Positions 38,292 to 49,735 of a stretch of 64,000 bases of DNA are shown one piece after another (within the stretch, counting starts at the first letter, position 1; every line of letters begins with the position of its first letter). Made by a program: the position numbers and the translations under genes. The notes under the pieces are model-generated. The model saw only the letters and a program-made list of their open reading frames with translations, was not told the DNA's origin and searched no databases. Origin of the DNA: Gnetum montanum (Eukaryota; Streptophyta; Gnetopsida; Gnetales; Gnetaceae); assembly GCA_015680685.1 (NCBI GenBank), contig MNCI01004113.1, positions 90,159 to 154,158 on the forward strand, read 5' to 3'.

Positions 38292-38309
38292 TCCCCGGCA
38301 ACGGCTCCA
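38292..38309 (-). promoter_or_regulatory. Primer binding site of element C
   Basis: Minus strand TGGAGCCGTTGCCGGGGA, one or two changes from the tRNA-Asp type site. Confidence 0.75.
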
Positions 38310-38310
38310 A

Positions 38311-39115
38311 TGATGAGCGACGAGGTACCCCTACACTCAACCATATGAATACGAGAATTTCACACATGATTTGGTTGAATTCCAAGGGCTAAGTGCCTAT
38401 GCACCTTGATTAGAACAAGGATGAGATGGTTAATCATTGTTTTTCCAAACTTGTATGTCACGACTGTATGGTTAAGTAATCTTGAGGCATATGATTTTTA
38501 TGTCTTTTATGTTTTTATGTCCTATGCTAGTAGGGAAGGAGAGAGATAACTAATTGACTAATTTAACTTAACTACTCATTAACTAAGTTTTAACTAATCC
38601 TAACACTAGTATTCGTTCTCACTTACCGTACACATCCTAAACTAGTGCAACATTGCTGGGATTACCAAATGCTAATCATTACTAGATTACCAAGTGTTAC
38701 ATACATGCTCGAAGTGATCGTACTATGTGTGTTTACTTAAGAAAGTGTAGGGTGAGAGAAGACATTAATTAACTAAGAAATCAATTAATAACATCAATTA
38801 ACACTAATTAATCTATTCTAGATGCTGCAAGGTTTATCATAAAGTTTGTCTTTATTGCCATACACAAGGTGTGCTTAGGTACACAATGCTCGAATAAAGA
38901 TTCATTCACTCTATAACTCTTACTACGGGCACACAAGAATAATTCTAACTCTGGGAGGGAGAAAAGGCAAGAGTTTAGCTAAGGGACTAACTAATCTATT
39001 GCAAAACCAAGGGCACCTACCTCTTATTTATAGGCAAGGAGGTAGGTCCTGATATCGGGTATCCGACATCACATGGTAGGCTCTGATATCACGGACCCAG
39101 TATCATAGTTTATCA
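38311..39115 (-). repeat. 5' LTR of element C
   Basis: 805 bp, starting TGATGAGCGACGAGGTACCC and ending GTTTATCA (plus strand). It is shorter than its partner, which has an extra inverted segment near its start and a longer palindrome region at its end. TATA box on the minus strand near 39030. Confidence 0.9.
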
Positions 39116-39120
39116 CTTAA
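39116..39120. repeat. Target site duplication, right copy (element C)
   Basis: CTTAA, identical to 23522-23526. Confidence 0.8.
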
Positions 39121-41421
39121 TATGCATAACATATTTTGATTTTTAAATGAGTGCTTAATGGACTCTTTAACCATCCAATTATGATACATCAAGTCTCTCC
39201 ATTCCTACAGCATCTTGTAGCCCACATAAGAAGAACACCATGATTGGATGAAATGGTGGAAGCTAAAACAATCAAGCATCTCTAACAACTTAGCCCTTGT
39301 AGTCCCCACAAGAGATCATCAGCCTTGGATAGAAGGAGCATTTCATTTTTTTTAAAAAAATAATAATAAAAACATGAAATACCAAGTGCACATGACATGA
39401 AGAAAATGCTAACTCATAAGTCAAAAACATTCATGTCAAAAAGAATGAAAGAAAGAAAATCCAAGACATATAAGAGACTCCATACATGACTCACAACTCA
39501 CAAGAATTTCCATATGCCCTCATGAAATAATCCTTAATTGTCTAATCCAATGCAACTTCGAACACCTACTAAAATTTTTGTATGATAAGGATTTAGAATA
39601 CACACCTCTAAAGTTTAATTTGATCAATTTGAGAAGGATGAAGGCATTTTAAGCTTGGGTTATTATCCAACTAGTAGCCTCAAGAAATCAAATTTAAACT
39701 ACAAGTCCAAGATACTACAAAAAGTCCTATTATAATAATTAGAGAAAATAGTCCCTTGGATCAACTAAATAATCCCCAAAAATTAGTCATTAAAGCCTCC
39801 AATGGAAACAACAAAATCAACCTCCTAAGAGCTCACAAGACCATACAAGACATCACAAGATATGCCTAAGAATAAGAAAGGAACTATCACTCTTCTTCTC
39901 CTCTTTTCAACTCCTCATCTCTCCCCTTCCTTCAAAAAAGCTGAAAATGAAAGAAAAACCCCCTCTATTTATAGGATGGATGAGATCCTAAGGCTTAGAA
40001 AAAGACTAATGCACAAGATTTTATACAATGGATGAAGACTAGATAACCCATTTTTGAAGAATCCTTTTTTTATTCATATAATCATTCGTACTTAGACTTG
40101 GAAAAGTAAGCTCTCATGAGTGAGTGGACATGTAAGAGTGAAAACACTCAAAGAGAGTTACATGGTCTTTATTAAATGAGTCCATTATCCATTTTCCAAC
40201 CATTAAGATGAAATGGATAATTAGCATATAAATAAAATAGGCATTATCATAAGCATGTCATAGAACATACATCACCATCCTATATTGAATTTTCTTATGA
40301 TCCAACTTTTTCTATCTTATTTTAAGTTACTTATTTTTACTTTATAAGATATGAGTATTTCTCATCTATTTTTGGTCTTTTGTCTATTTTCCTTTCTTTC
40401 TACAATTCATATAGTAAAAATCATTAATACTTAACTTTTTCTACATCCAACATTTTACACATATTAGGTCTTAACGAGTCTAAACATGGCTACTATGCTA
40501 TAAATTAATATTGTAATTGAATTAAGAAAAATATGATCCCATAAGATACTTTTTTTAATCTCTTAAAATTGAAATCTCAAAATCTAAGACTTCGAATTAA
40601 AAAACTAATTAGAGATCTGTATTCTAAATGTAAAACTAAGTTAGTCCACTAAATTTGAGCACAATCTGGTAGCTTTGAATTTTGACATATTTTATTTATT
40701 TATTTATTTAATAATTTGAAACATTCTAACTAAATGTTAAAATAAACCATGGATTCACGTTACATTAATTTCTTGATATTATTCTAAAATATTGCTAGAC
40801 TTTGCCATGGTCATTCATTAATAAAAATATATATTTTTAAACTTAAAATAATAAACAATAAGAAATAAATTGTAATCTTGATTATGTCACCCAAAAAAAG
40901 TCTCCATATTACTTAAAAGTATTAGGCACATCTACAAATATATATACACTTTAAAAAAGTTAAAATCTAAGTATTTAATAGAGTACTATGATCAAATGTA
41001 CAAATGTGGGACACTACATTGGTGCAAGCCTAACTTGGTTAAGGATTTTATTTATGCACTATTGATTATTTTTAGCTATTTTTATTCAACATTTTTTGCT
41101 AACATTATAGCCAAATTCTTTTTTATGCATCTTCATTTTATGTAATTTTCATGTTAAGTAATTTTGGTATAATATTTTGTTGTATTTTCGAGTAGCTTGT
41201 TAATGTAATTTTTAGCTTGGGTAATACTACTTTTAACCATTTTTACAACACTTTTTATCATTTTACTTAGTTTGTTTCTACCCCAATGTGTCTATTTTTA
41301 TGAATGCTTGCTACTTTGTCTAATATATTTTTCTTAAGTAGAATTTTGTGTTTTTTAATATATTTCTTCTATTCTTTAAGTAATATCTTTCTAGCCTAAG
41401 CCTGGTTAGTGGGGTGTTACA
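39121..41421 (-). repeat. AT-rich DNA with LTR-like remnants
   Basis: No gene. On the minus strand a TATA box (CCTATAAATAGAGGGGG, about 39958-39975) is followed by a purine-rich leader, and candidate LTR starts TGTAGTGTCCCAC (ending at plus position 41023) and TGTAACACCCC (41411-41421) lie upstream. Such termini are typical of plant gypsy LTRs, but I find no partner copy or duplication. Confidence 0.35.
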
Positions 41422-42176
41422 ATAGTAATTTCTAGAATTTTTATCTTCTTGTCTTAACCTTTGGATTTCTTCTTGCTTATGTTAGGACTTATCAAAATAT
41501 TTTTTTTATTAAATATTGCACAAGTGACCAATCTTTGATGGGTGAGTAATGGTTCATCAAATATTTATGCCTTTCTAATTCTCATCAAACTTGTGTCATA
41601 CCCTATAATTTGATTTTCAACATATGATACTCTTCGATTCTCATGAACATTCTCAAGTTCAAAATACTTGTTAATCATCTTGAGAAAAGAAGTAAAGGAG
41701 TTACTTCTTGGTTCAAAATACTTCCATTCCATTAAAGGTTTTGACCTCAACATGTGACATCCTTATAGCATGTTTGAAGTCCTTAGCAAGAGTGATCTCT
41801 ATTTCTTCCTCAATTTGTCCTTGTTTCCTTGAAAAAAGCCTAATATTCTTTCCACTTGGAATGCCTACTCTGTATGCCTAATGCACAACTCTTAAAGAAT
41901 GATGAACCTCCTATTGTTAAGCCTTTTCCTCATCTTTAAAGTATTTAAAATTAATGGGAATATCATCTTCCAAATTAGACGTGGAACAATCACCATTGAA
42001 GGAAGATATCCTAGACTTCACATCTTGCTTAGATCTTTTGAAGATGATGGCTTTTTTTTCTTATCTTCTTCCAACTCCTTAAGTTTCTCTAAAATCAATT
42101 AGAAAACCCTCATTCCTCTCTTCCATGTCCTTGCAACAAATTGAATTATCTTCTTCTTAGATGCTATGATAAAATT
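41422..42176 (-). pseudogene. Possible gag remnant of another gypsy element
   Basis: A 62-codon minus-strand frame (41565-41753) reads INKYFELENVHENRRVSYV, similar to the xxKYFxLxNxxxxxKVxxA pattern of the retrotransposon gag domain. Further minus-strand sequence up to about 41870 is Lys/Glu-rich with stops. The segment is flanked by inverted 11-bp termini, GGGGTGTTACA (41411-41421) and TGTAACACCCC (42177-42187). Only the short motif supports the call. Confidence 0.35.
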
Positions 42177-43220
42177 TGTAACACCCCTCCCTATGATACC
42201 TCTTACTCCTTGGTAGGTTTGCATATTTTGTTTACTAAGCTATATGTATGCTTGTTATTCCTTTCTTATATTTACTATGCTTTATGAGCTATGTCTTTTT
42301 ATTAACATTTTTACTTTTTAAATATTATAAGGTTTATTTTTACCTTTTACTTTCTTTTTATTTTATTAATTCTAATACTTTTGCCATATGGTAGCATTTT
42401 TATAATTCTTATATTTTGGCACTTTTTAATATTTTGGGTATTTTAAATTATTTTTTAATTTAGTAAATGTACACTAATCCCATATGTTGGAGTTTTGAGT
42501 TAGTAGGTATTAAGCATTAGATGGGTCATTAGCATAGGGGGTGCTACTTTGATTTAGTACACATGTTTGATAATTTTTATTTTTGATAAAACTATAGTTT
42601 TTATATTTTGTTAACGATTTTTATTTTTTTTATCTTATTCTTTAAGAAGGTCTCGGATCAACCTTTCATTACTTGTACTTATTATTTAGTCTTACTGATA
42701 ACTATTACCTTATATTTAGATATAACCTTTAACTTTTCTCATAGGAAACGTCCAATAGGCCAATGCTTTAGTTTGCACACCAACACAAATAACAAGGCAT
42801 CCTTGCAACTCATCAAGGTAAGGTCATGACAAATAGTTTATATTATTTTTGGATTTACCTTTAAAAATGGAGCAACTATGAAAAGTGATCCCTAGCCTCT
42901 AGGTAATGGAAAATTAATAAAATGATCAAAAATTATATTTTTAGGACTATCAAAATTCCTTAAAACTAGAAATTAACCACTACTAATGTTTTAATAGTTG
43001 TAAGAGCCTACAATGGTCCTAATATGCATATATCTCCATTTGGCAATATTTTAATATTTTTTCACACATTCATTTGAACTTATACTTTGGGTTTGAATCC
43101 CATAGGACAAACTTTTAGTTTAGAAACATTCCTTGACCTTTGGGCTTAAATCTTCTAGTTTGTACCTTTGGCATTTTGGAAAATCCATTTATTTCTCTTT
43201 GGTTGAGACAATGTAAAATT
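42177..43220. other. AT-rich DNA starting with an LTR-like terminus
   Basis: Starts TGTAACACCCC, a common plant gypsy LTR start, and is then AT-rich without genes. No matching end or second copy is seen. Confidence 0.3.
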
Positions 43221-43422
43221 TAGGCTTACTAGTCATTTAGCAAATATATGAATTTCAAATTCATCAAATATGTGCTTAATGTCATGTTAGGCTTACCAAT
43301 CATTTAATAAACACATGAATTTTAGGTTCATTAACTATGTGCTTAATGTGAGATTTAGGATCACTAGTTATTTAGTAAACATATGAATTTTAGATTCATA
43401 AACTATGTACTTAATGTGGGCT
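43221..43422. repeat. Three-copy tandem repeat, about 67 bp
   Basis: Units start at 43221, 43288 and 43356, each with TAGG.TCACTAGT.ATTTA..AAACA.ATGAATTT and ending TGTGCTTAATGTG. They differ by several substitutions and small gaps. Confidence 0.7.
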
Positions 43423-43539
43423 AACAAATACATTTTTTTGAATAGTTAGCATTATTGGACATTTAAATTTGTTTCCCCATCACCCAACAATTTTTTTTGT
43501 TAGATCTATTATCTCTTAGTTTGGTGTTAGGTCCAATTT

Positions 43540-43728
43540 GGCCAATTTGAAAAAATGTGGGGTTCAACTCACCAATTTGATAATATGTGTGGTTTAAAAT
43601 CACCAATATGTGGGTTTTAGAATCATCAAAAATTTGATCATATGTGTGGTATAGACTCACCAATCTGATAATATGTAGATTTCAAACTCACCAATCATTT
43701 GATAATATGTGGGTTTCAAGCTCACCAC
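43540..43728. repeat. Degenerate tandem repeat around (TC)ACCAATTTGATAATATGTG
   Basis: Four to five irregular copies of a 30-45 bp segment containing CTCACCAAT, TTGATAATATGTG and GGTTT. Copies are uneven in length. Confidence 0.6.
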
Positions 43729-44129
43729 TTTAGTTGTTTGTTGGATGGATTAATGGGTGGTTTTAGGTTCTCATTTTATTGATTGGTTATCTATCCACAT
43801 TTCTATTTATTCAATGCATTGGTTTGGTTTGTGTTTTTTTCGACTAACTCTTGGTTGCCACTAATCCATGTGCATGACAATCCAACTACCTAATGCCCAC
43901 ACCCAAATCTATAAGAGAGTGTATGTTGGTTTTGTTTATCATAGTCAATCTTAGATCTAATTTCTTGGTTTTGTGTGATTTTTACATGATGATATTAGTT
44001 TATACAAGGAGGATTTAGAGGATGCTGCAATTTTTTAGTTAGAATTATGGATTTGATATTGGTTGTAGAAGTTGTATTATGTTTTGCCTATTTTTAGTAC
44101 AAACCAATCTTGTTTTGGATGTTGGTTAT
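43729..44129. other. AT-rich DNA flanking element E
   Basis: No gene recognised. The last five bases (GTTAT, 44125-44129) should be the left target duplication of element E; its partner lies outside the window. Confidence 0.4.
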
Positions 44130-44968
44130 TGATGAGACGCGACATGCACTGTGCCACAATATCACGTACGCGATATCGCATCCCCTACGATATTGCGTAC
44201 GCGATATCGCGGTCTGCCGCCATATCTATAAATAAGAGGCGGCACTCCCCTTATTTCCCAATCCTGGCTAGAAGTAGCGAAGCTCTGGCAGATTGATCAC
44301 TCCCGAGTTAGAATTTTTCCCATGTGCCCGTAGTAGGAGTCCTAGAGTGAATGGCTCTTTATTCGAGAAGCTTGTAACCTGAACCCAAGTTGTGTACGGC
44401 AATAAAGACGAACTTGATTGGATAAACCTTGCAGCACGTGGTTTTATTGTTGTTTATTTACTGCTTTCCTAGTGCGCACAAGTACGACTTGATTACGAGC
44501 GTCAACGAACGTGTACGGCTAGTCAAGGAATCGGCTGCTTATTACACTTAAGCTAAATAGGTGCCTTAGTACGACCACTTCGAGCACTTGCTTTACGTGT
44601 GGTGATCCCAGTAACGATTAGCATTTGGTAAGCAATAGTTGCATAGTTCAGGGTGTGTCCGGTAAGTGGGAACGGATGCTGATGCTAGTTAATTTAGACT
44701 TAGGACATTAGTTAGAGTTAGCTTAGTTTCTCAATCCTTTCCTCTCATAGCTTAGAAGATAAACCTGAAAAATACCAAAAAAATCACATACCTCAGACTT
44801 GCTTAACCATAGACCATGACACTTACAAGCAAGCCTGGGAAGACAACGGACGATTAACCCCAAGTGTTTCTTGTGGTGTTAAGGCATTTACTCTATGGAG
44901 TTAGACCGGATCGCGCGTGCACGCTCGTATTCGTATGGTTGAGTGTAGGGGTACCTTGCCACTCATCA
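44130..44968 (+). repeat. 5' LTR of element E
   Basis: 839 bp, TGATGAGACGCG to GCCACTCATCA. It has two near-palindromes (ATATCACGTACGCGATATC and GATATTGCGTACGCGATATC, 44159-44208), a TATA box (CTATAAATAAGAGG, about 44224-44238) and an AATAAAG polyA-like signal near 44401. This is the clearest example of the family LTR. Confidence 0.9.
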
Positions 44969-44969
44969 T

Positions 44970-44988
44970 TGGTGCCGTTGCCAGGGAC
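44970..44988 (+). promoter_or_regulatory. Primer binding site of element E
   Basis: TGGTGCCGTTGCCAGGGAC, one base after the LTR. It resembles the complement of the 3' end of plant tRNA-Asp, the primer known for Athila elements. Confidence 0.8.
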
Positions 44989-45116
44989 TAAGTGTTTTTT
45001 TATGCCAATTGAACATAAGGGATATCACTCTCATCTTTGTGAGCCTAAAATGAACCTTAGGGTTAATCAGTTAATTCAGAACATAAATAACGGTGAAAAT
45101 TAGCACACCATTAGAA

Positions 45117-46877
45117 ATGGCTTATTCTCATGCAATCAACTCACCTAAGGACAATACAGGAGAAAGTCAGGATCATATGCATAACCCAAATTAGCCAAGT
45201 CCTAAACAGTATTCGATAACTTATACTCATCCTGATGAGTACATCCCTGATTACACTTTTACCCTCCATTAGGACGAACAGTTGCGCTGGAGAGATTCGG
45301 TTGGTAATATAGTCTTGCCACCAGATCGATCCGTTCCGAACATGCTCCTCCGTGAATTGGCACAGATTGGCATGCAGGACGTATTCGCTGAATACGTTGC
45401 TGGAATATATCGCATAAGGGATTATCGTCCCACAAGTGCCCAACGTATTCGGGACGAAAGGCAGGAGAGGCGACATTCACTATTGAAGGGCAAGGTTCCC
45501 CACGTCATTAGTGAAATAGGAGACAAGGAACCCCTCACGATGGATTTCTTAGAAAATGATGTTCCTCCTCCTCACTCTAGCGAAGAGGTTAGGCATCAGG
45601 GCCTTAGATCAACGATACATATTCCAGGCTCTAATCCCCGTTAGCACCAGCTGTTCACAGCAGGAACAACTACTCACACTAATGACAAACTCGTTCACTA
45701 GGGTGATGGATCCTCTTCTTCTTCTCCTTCATCTCATCATTCACCCTCTCCTTCCACATCTGGGCGCAGCCACCATGAGCATAACGCGGAGAGTAAAGGT
45801 AAAAGAGATGAAATGCCTCGACAGGAAGGTCGAGAGGAGTTAGGACAAGGGCAAGGATGTAGGGAGAATAGGGAACCACCACGTAGACATCACAGACGTC
45901 ATGAAAGAGATGATCATGACGAACCCCTATTCGCAACCCGAAGCATGCTTGATATTAGAGAGGCAGTTAGGATTCCCACAAGGCATTTAAAGGACAGTAG
46001 GATCAAGCGTTTGGACATAAATAATATCCCACGTTTTGAAGGGGGATACAACGCTGATCCTCAGCATCATTTACAGGCATTCCACGATGCCTGTGCCTTG
46101 CAGAACATAGATAATGAGTGGCAGAAACTCAAGTTGTTCCCAAGGACACTCACTAAAGAAGCAGAGAGCTGGTACCGGTCCTTAGAACCGGAAACCATCA
46201 GGAGGTGGAGTACGATGCTTGAATTGTTCAACAACAAATATCAAACGTACTCCAGAGTGTCCAATTTGCGTAAGCAGATCCAAGGCTAGAAACAAGGAGC
46301 CTATGAATCCTTAGATGCTACCATGGCTCGTTACTACACACTGCTACATCGTTGCCCGGGCCATGGGTACGCTAGACGGGATCAACTTCGCCACCTCGTG
46401 GATGGGCTACGAAATGAAACGAGAAGAACTCTTGGGACTTACACCCAAGAGCGACTCTCCCAATTAAGAGCCCATGAAGTTGAAGTTTTGTTGGAACAAG
46501 TAGCACAAGAAGAGAGTGAGCTACGTAAAAGAGAAAGTGGGGAGGAATACAACCGCGATCCCTCCCTTCGCAAGAAGGGAGTGAAATTCTTTGATGAGGA
46601 AGATGAGTCACCACTCGAAGAGTTGGTGAACAGGAAAACCATGCCGATCCAAAAGTTAACAATGGAGGTATCGGCTAAGGTAGACCAAATGTGGGATTCC
46701 TTAGACTCACGAATAGAAACAGTCCTGAAAATCATAGAGGAGTCTAAGGATGAGCAAAGTAGTGACAAAGGAAAAGTCAAGCGGAGAAACTTTAACCCTG
46801 CACATAACAAGGGTAAGGGAAAGATCTTTAACTCCGATGAGGCTGAAAATTCTAATTCAGACAATGATGGTGGATGT
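45117..46877 (+). pseudogene. Element E: gag, left part up to the insertion of F
   Basis: The start at 45117 (MAYSHAINSPKDN) is supported by the same start in D. One frame runs to the break: THPDEYIPDYTFTLH, PPDRSVPNMLLRELAQIGMQD, a Ser/His/Arg-rich linker (45680-45930), the capsid-like domain (INNIPRFEGGYNADPQHHLQ, WYRSLEPETIRRWSTMLELF, HRCPGHGYARRDQLRHL; 46010-46430), a Glu/Arg-rich part, VDQMWDSLDSRIE (46680) and an acidic stretch. Five TAG stops interrupt it, each a C-to-T change from CAG. The frame is cut at the first Cys of the zinc knuckle by F and resumes at 63700. Confidence 0.9.
46873..46877. repeat. Target site duplication, left copy (element F)
   Basis: GATGT before the TG of the LTR, repeated at 63695-63699. 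Confidence 0.9.
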
Positions 46878-48592
46878 TGTAACGACAGAAAACGTCGACA
46901 GCTGGAAATACCGATCAAGGTTCCGTGTATACAGTTTTAACCACGGATCCGCGCGAGGGCTATGCTGGAAAAAGTGAATCCGTGGTGCCCTGAACGGTCT
47001 TGTCGATTAGACAGGGACTTACAGGTCAGTAAAACGATGAAGATTACAGATCTTTGCATGCTGCGATTTGATTTGGGGGATCGTGAAATGGGAGGAAAAC
47101 GACATGGATGGACCACTATAATGATAACGTCAAACACGCCGAAGAGATGCTAATCAGGAGAGAAACGCATGATTTTCAAAGATCTATGCTTCGATTTTTG
47201 AAAGAATGTATGATTTATATGTCACGTTACAATGGGAGAGACCCCCAATAACTTGATGCAAAAATGAGCACAAAACAACAAGGAAACTGTCCAGACAGAA
47301 GTTTGATCTACCTCGTAGGCCAAAGCTGGGATGCAAGGATGGTCAAGCTCTGAAGTCTACCGATCAACTGTTTCTGACCGGTAGAGTCTGCAAACTGGGT
47401 GAGACGATCTCACAATCCCTGTTCTGCTCCTTTGCCTTGAGTAGGTTCTACTCAGGGCAGTGATCGCTAAAGGAGAAAGGTCGTATCTTCCCTGAAGGAA
47501 TGATTTCTCCTATTGCTAAGGCTCAAGTGCACTGTGCTCTATTCTTGCTGAAGGATGGTGTTGTCGGTAGTTGCCAAAAGGTTGCTCTTTGTTTCTCTGC
47601 TCAAGGTATGCTTCCTTGCTCAGAAAATGCTCTTGCCCCTTTGACTTCTCGCCAACAAAAGTGATAAGTGCTCTGGTGCTCAGAAAAATGTCTCTGCTTC
47701 TCTGATTTGCCAACCCTTGTATCTTTGTCGACTGAGGTATTTATAGGTCGCGACACTCCATGAAAAAGACGCAACCCTGATGACGTGGGTCCCGAATATT
47801 TCGGGTTCCATTGACATGACCATTTTAGGTCAGATTGTGACTACGCACAACACGCTCGTTTGTGTGTTGTGCGTGTGAGGAGCAGGTCCATGTTGAGCAT
47901 GGTTGAATTGCTTTCAGGCTATATTACACTCATTTGCGTTGTGTTGCGTGTATGAGCGTAATCCGGTATAAAAACAATAGGCTCAAAATTATCTTACGCT
48001 CACTACGCAGCTGCACGTAACGAAGTGTAAATAATGGCTAATTTATGCTCACTACGCAGTCGCGCATAGCGAAGCGTAAACAATGTCTAGTTTACGCTCA
48101 CTACGTAGCCACGCGTAACGAAGCGTAAACAATGTCTAATTTACGCTCACTATGCAGCCGCACGTAACGAAGCATAAATAATGGCTAATTTACGGTCACT
48201 ATGCAGCCGCGCATAGCGAAGCGTAAACAATGTCTAATTTACACTCACTACACAGCCGCGTGTAGCGAAGTGTAAACAATGTCTAATTTATGCTCACTAC
48301 ACAGCCGTGCGTAGCGAAGCGTAAATAATGTTTCGCCTTAGTGATGAAATACGCAATGGTACGCACCGCTGCGTAACGAGCATAAAGACAAGTTATCCAT
48401 ATGCCGCGAGAAAGCGTGTCGAACTATTGCGCTTCTTTAGACTCTGCCTTCGACTATTTTGGAGCTTATTACGCTCATTACGCTGCCGTGCGTAATAGAG
48501 CGTAAACTTTTCCTTGAACAAAGTTGCTGCGCGCTCTCGCTTGAATTGCGAATCTTTGCCTGAGGCTGACTCTTAATTTTCACGGTGTTTCA
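46878..48592 (-). repeat. 3' LTR of element F (left), 1715 bp
   Basis: Aligns with 62029-63694 almost throughout. The 49-bp length difference is exactly one unit of the hairpin array (seven units here, six there). TATA box on the minus strand at about 47738-47750 (CTATAAATACC). A further perfect inverted repeat (ACGCACAACAC at 47843-47853 and its complement at 47864-47874) lies in U3. Confidence 0.93.
47988..48330. repeat. 49-bp hairpin-forming tandem array in the left LTR, seven units
   Basis: Seven head-to-tail units of 49 bp. Each contains TTTACGCTCACTACGC, a short loop, then GCGTAGCGAAGCGTAAA. The two arms are complementary apart from a small internal loop, so every unit can fold into a stem-loop. 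Units vary mainly by C/T and G/A changes. The array lies in U3, upstream of the TATA box on the minus strand. Confidence 0.9.
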
Positions 48593-49735
48593 ATGGCCCA
48601 TCTTTGTTGACGGTTAGAGGGCTTGCCCAAAAGACGTCGACAAAGAATGCGAAACACCGAATCGGCAAAAGTAAGAACAACGTCCATCCATGGTTACTCA
48701 AGTGTTGCCTTGTCAACGGGGAAGGGCAAAGCCGAAAGGGAGATGGAGGGATATAGCTGGAAATAGGTTCAGGGAAGATGCAAAATGGGTTATGATGATA
48801 GGGGCATGAAATACGCTCGTACACACAGAAATGTATGCTCATTTATGTCAACAGGAATGCTTTCAGACGAGCGTAGCGCATCAATCTGAGATTTCTCTGT
48901 TACATATTGTAGCAGGAATGCGTGCAAAAGGAGCGTGGCGCGTCACTTTCTACGGTATCTCTGCTACAATATATGATTGCATATGGATTGGATTACCGTG
49001 CAAGTATGAAAGATGGTTGTTTGCGTATATAGCTGGTACATACAGGAAGCGTATGATTGGGTCGAAATGAAATGAGATAAGGGCTAACTGTGAGGGTTCA
49101 AGAGGGATAGGCATGCAGTTCCCAGTGGATGGGCAAACTTGAGCAGCCACCTCAAGATGCTGTTGTCCTTCACCGCTCAAATGAATGCATCTTTGAATGA
49201 TGTTTGCGTGACAAGTAACCTACAACCATGAAAGAAGAAAGAGAGGGCACCATTGCTCTGGTGCAAGCAGGAGGCGAGGTCGTTGAAACAAATGTCATTT
49301 GATGTTGAGAGAAAGCGATCGGGCTGTAGAGAAGGAGCCAGGGCATGCGGGCGGAGCCGCCAATCCTGACGATTGGCCCCACATATCTTTGCCAAAAGGC
49401 ATCAGACACAGTGCATCTAACTGGTTAGACAAGGAACCAGCCAGATGAATTTGTGAAGCCAGCGTCTGATAGTGATGATCGGCGGAGGGTTCCGAGGTCA
49501 TTGTCGACGAGGATTTCGTCGGGACTCCGGCTGGCGAGACTGAATTCTCAGAGGTGCCACCACTACAGTGGGCGCAGCGACGGCATCTCCGAGGGATCAG
49601 TAAGATGCCTTTCCGCTCGTCAGAAGAATCAGTAGGATGCCAGTGGGGTGGCGACACTAGGATTATCCCAATATCCCACCCCGTCTATCGTGCAGCTGTA
49701 CAAAAATGATCACGCTCGCCTGATTTACATGGTAG
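48593..49735 (-). other. Element F: non-coding region before the 3' LTR
   Basis: Nothing recognised on the sense strand. A weak purine-rich stretch (AAAGATGGG, minus strand, 48600-48612) sits where the polypurine tract should be. Around 48850-48965 a roughly 60-bp segment (CAGGAATGC...GCGT.GCGC.TCA...TCTCTG.TAC) is duplicated. An open plus-strand frame of about 75 codons with acidic composition lies near 49480-49710; it resembles nothing I know. Confidence 0.45.

Larger units (their letters stand above)
23527..39115 (-). mobile_element. Element C: Athila-like retrotransposon, minus strand, split by D
   Basis: Ends are fixed by LTRs at 23527-24396 (3') and 38311-39115 (5') and the CTTAA duplication. 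On the minus strand from the right: primer site, gag, [insertion of D], rest of gag, protease, RT and RNase H, then directly the 3' non-coding block and polypurine tract. Integrase is missing between RNase H and the 3' block (junction near 25890). All genes carry stops and frameshifts. Without D the element is about 8.3 kb. Confidence 0.9.

Noticed and set aside
46439-46918. 159-codon minus-strand frame opposite E's gag
   Set aside because: Leu/Ser-rich shadow of a Glu/Arg-rich gag frame.
46937-47713. Frames in F's left LTR matched by frames at 62088-62864
   Set aside because: LTR copies of each other, with no protein resemblance and upstream of gag on the wrong side of the promoter.
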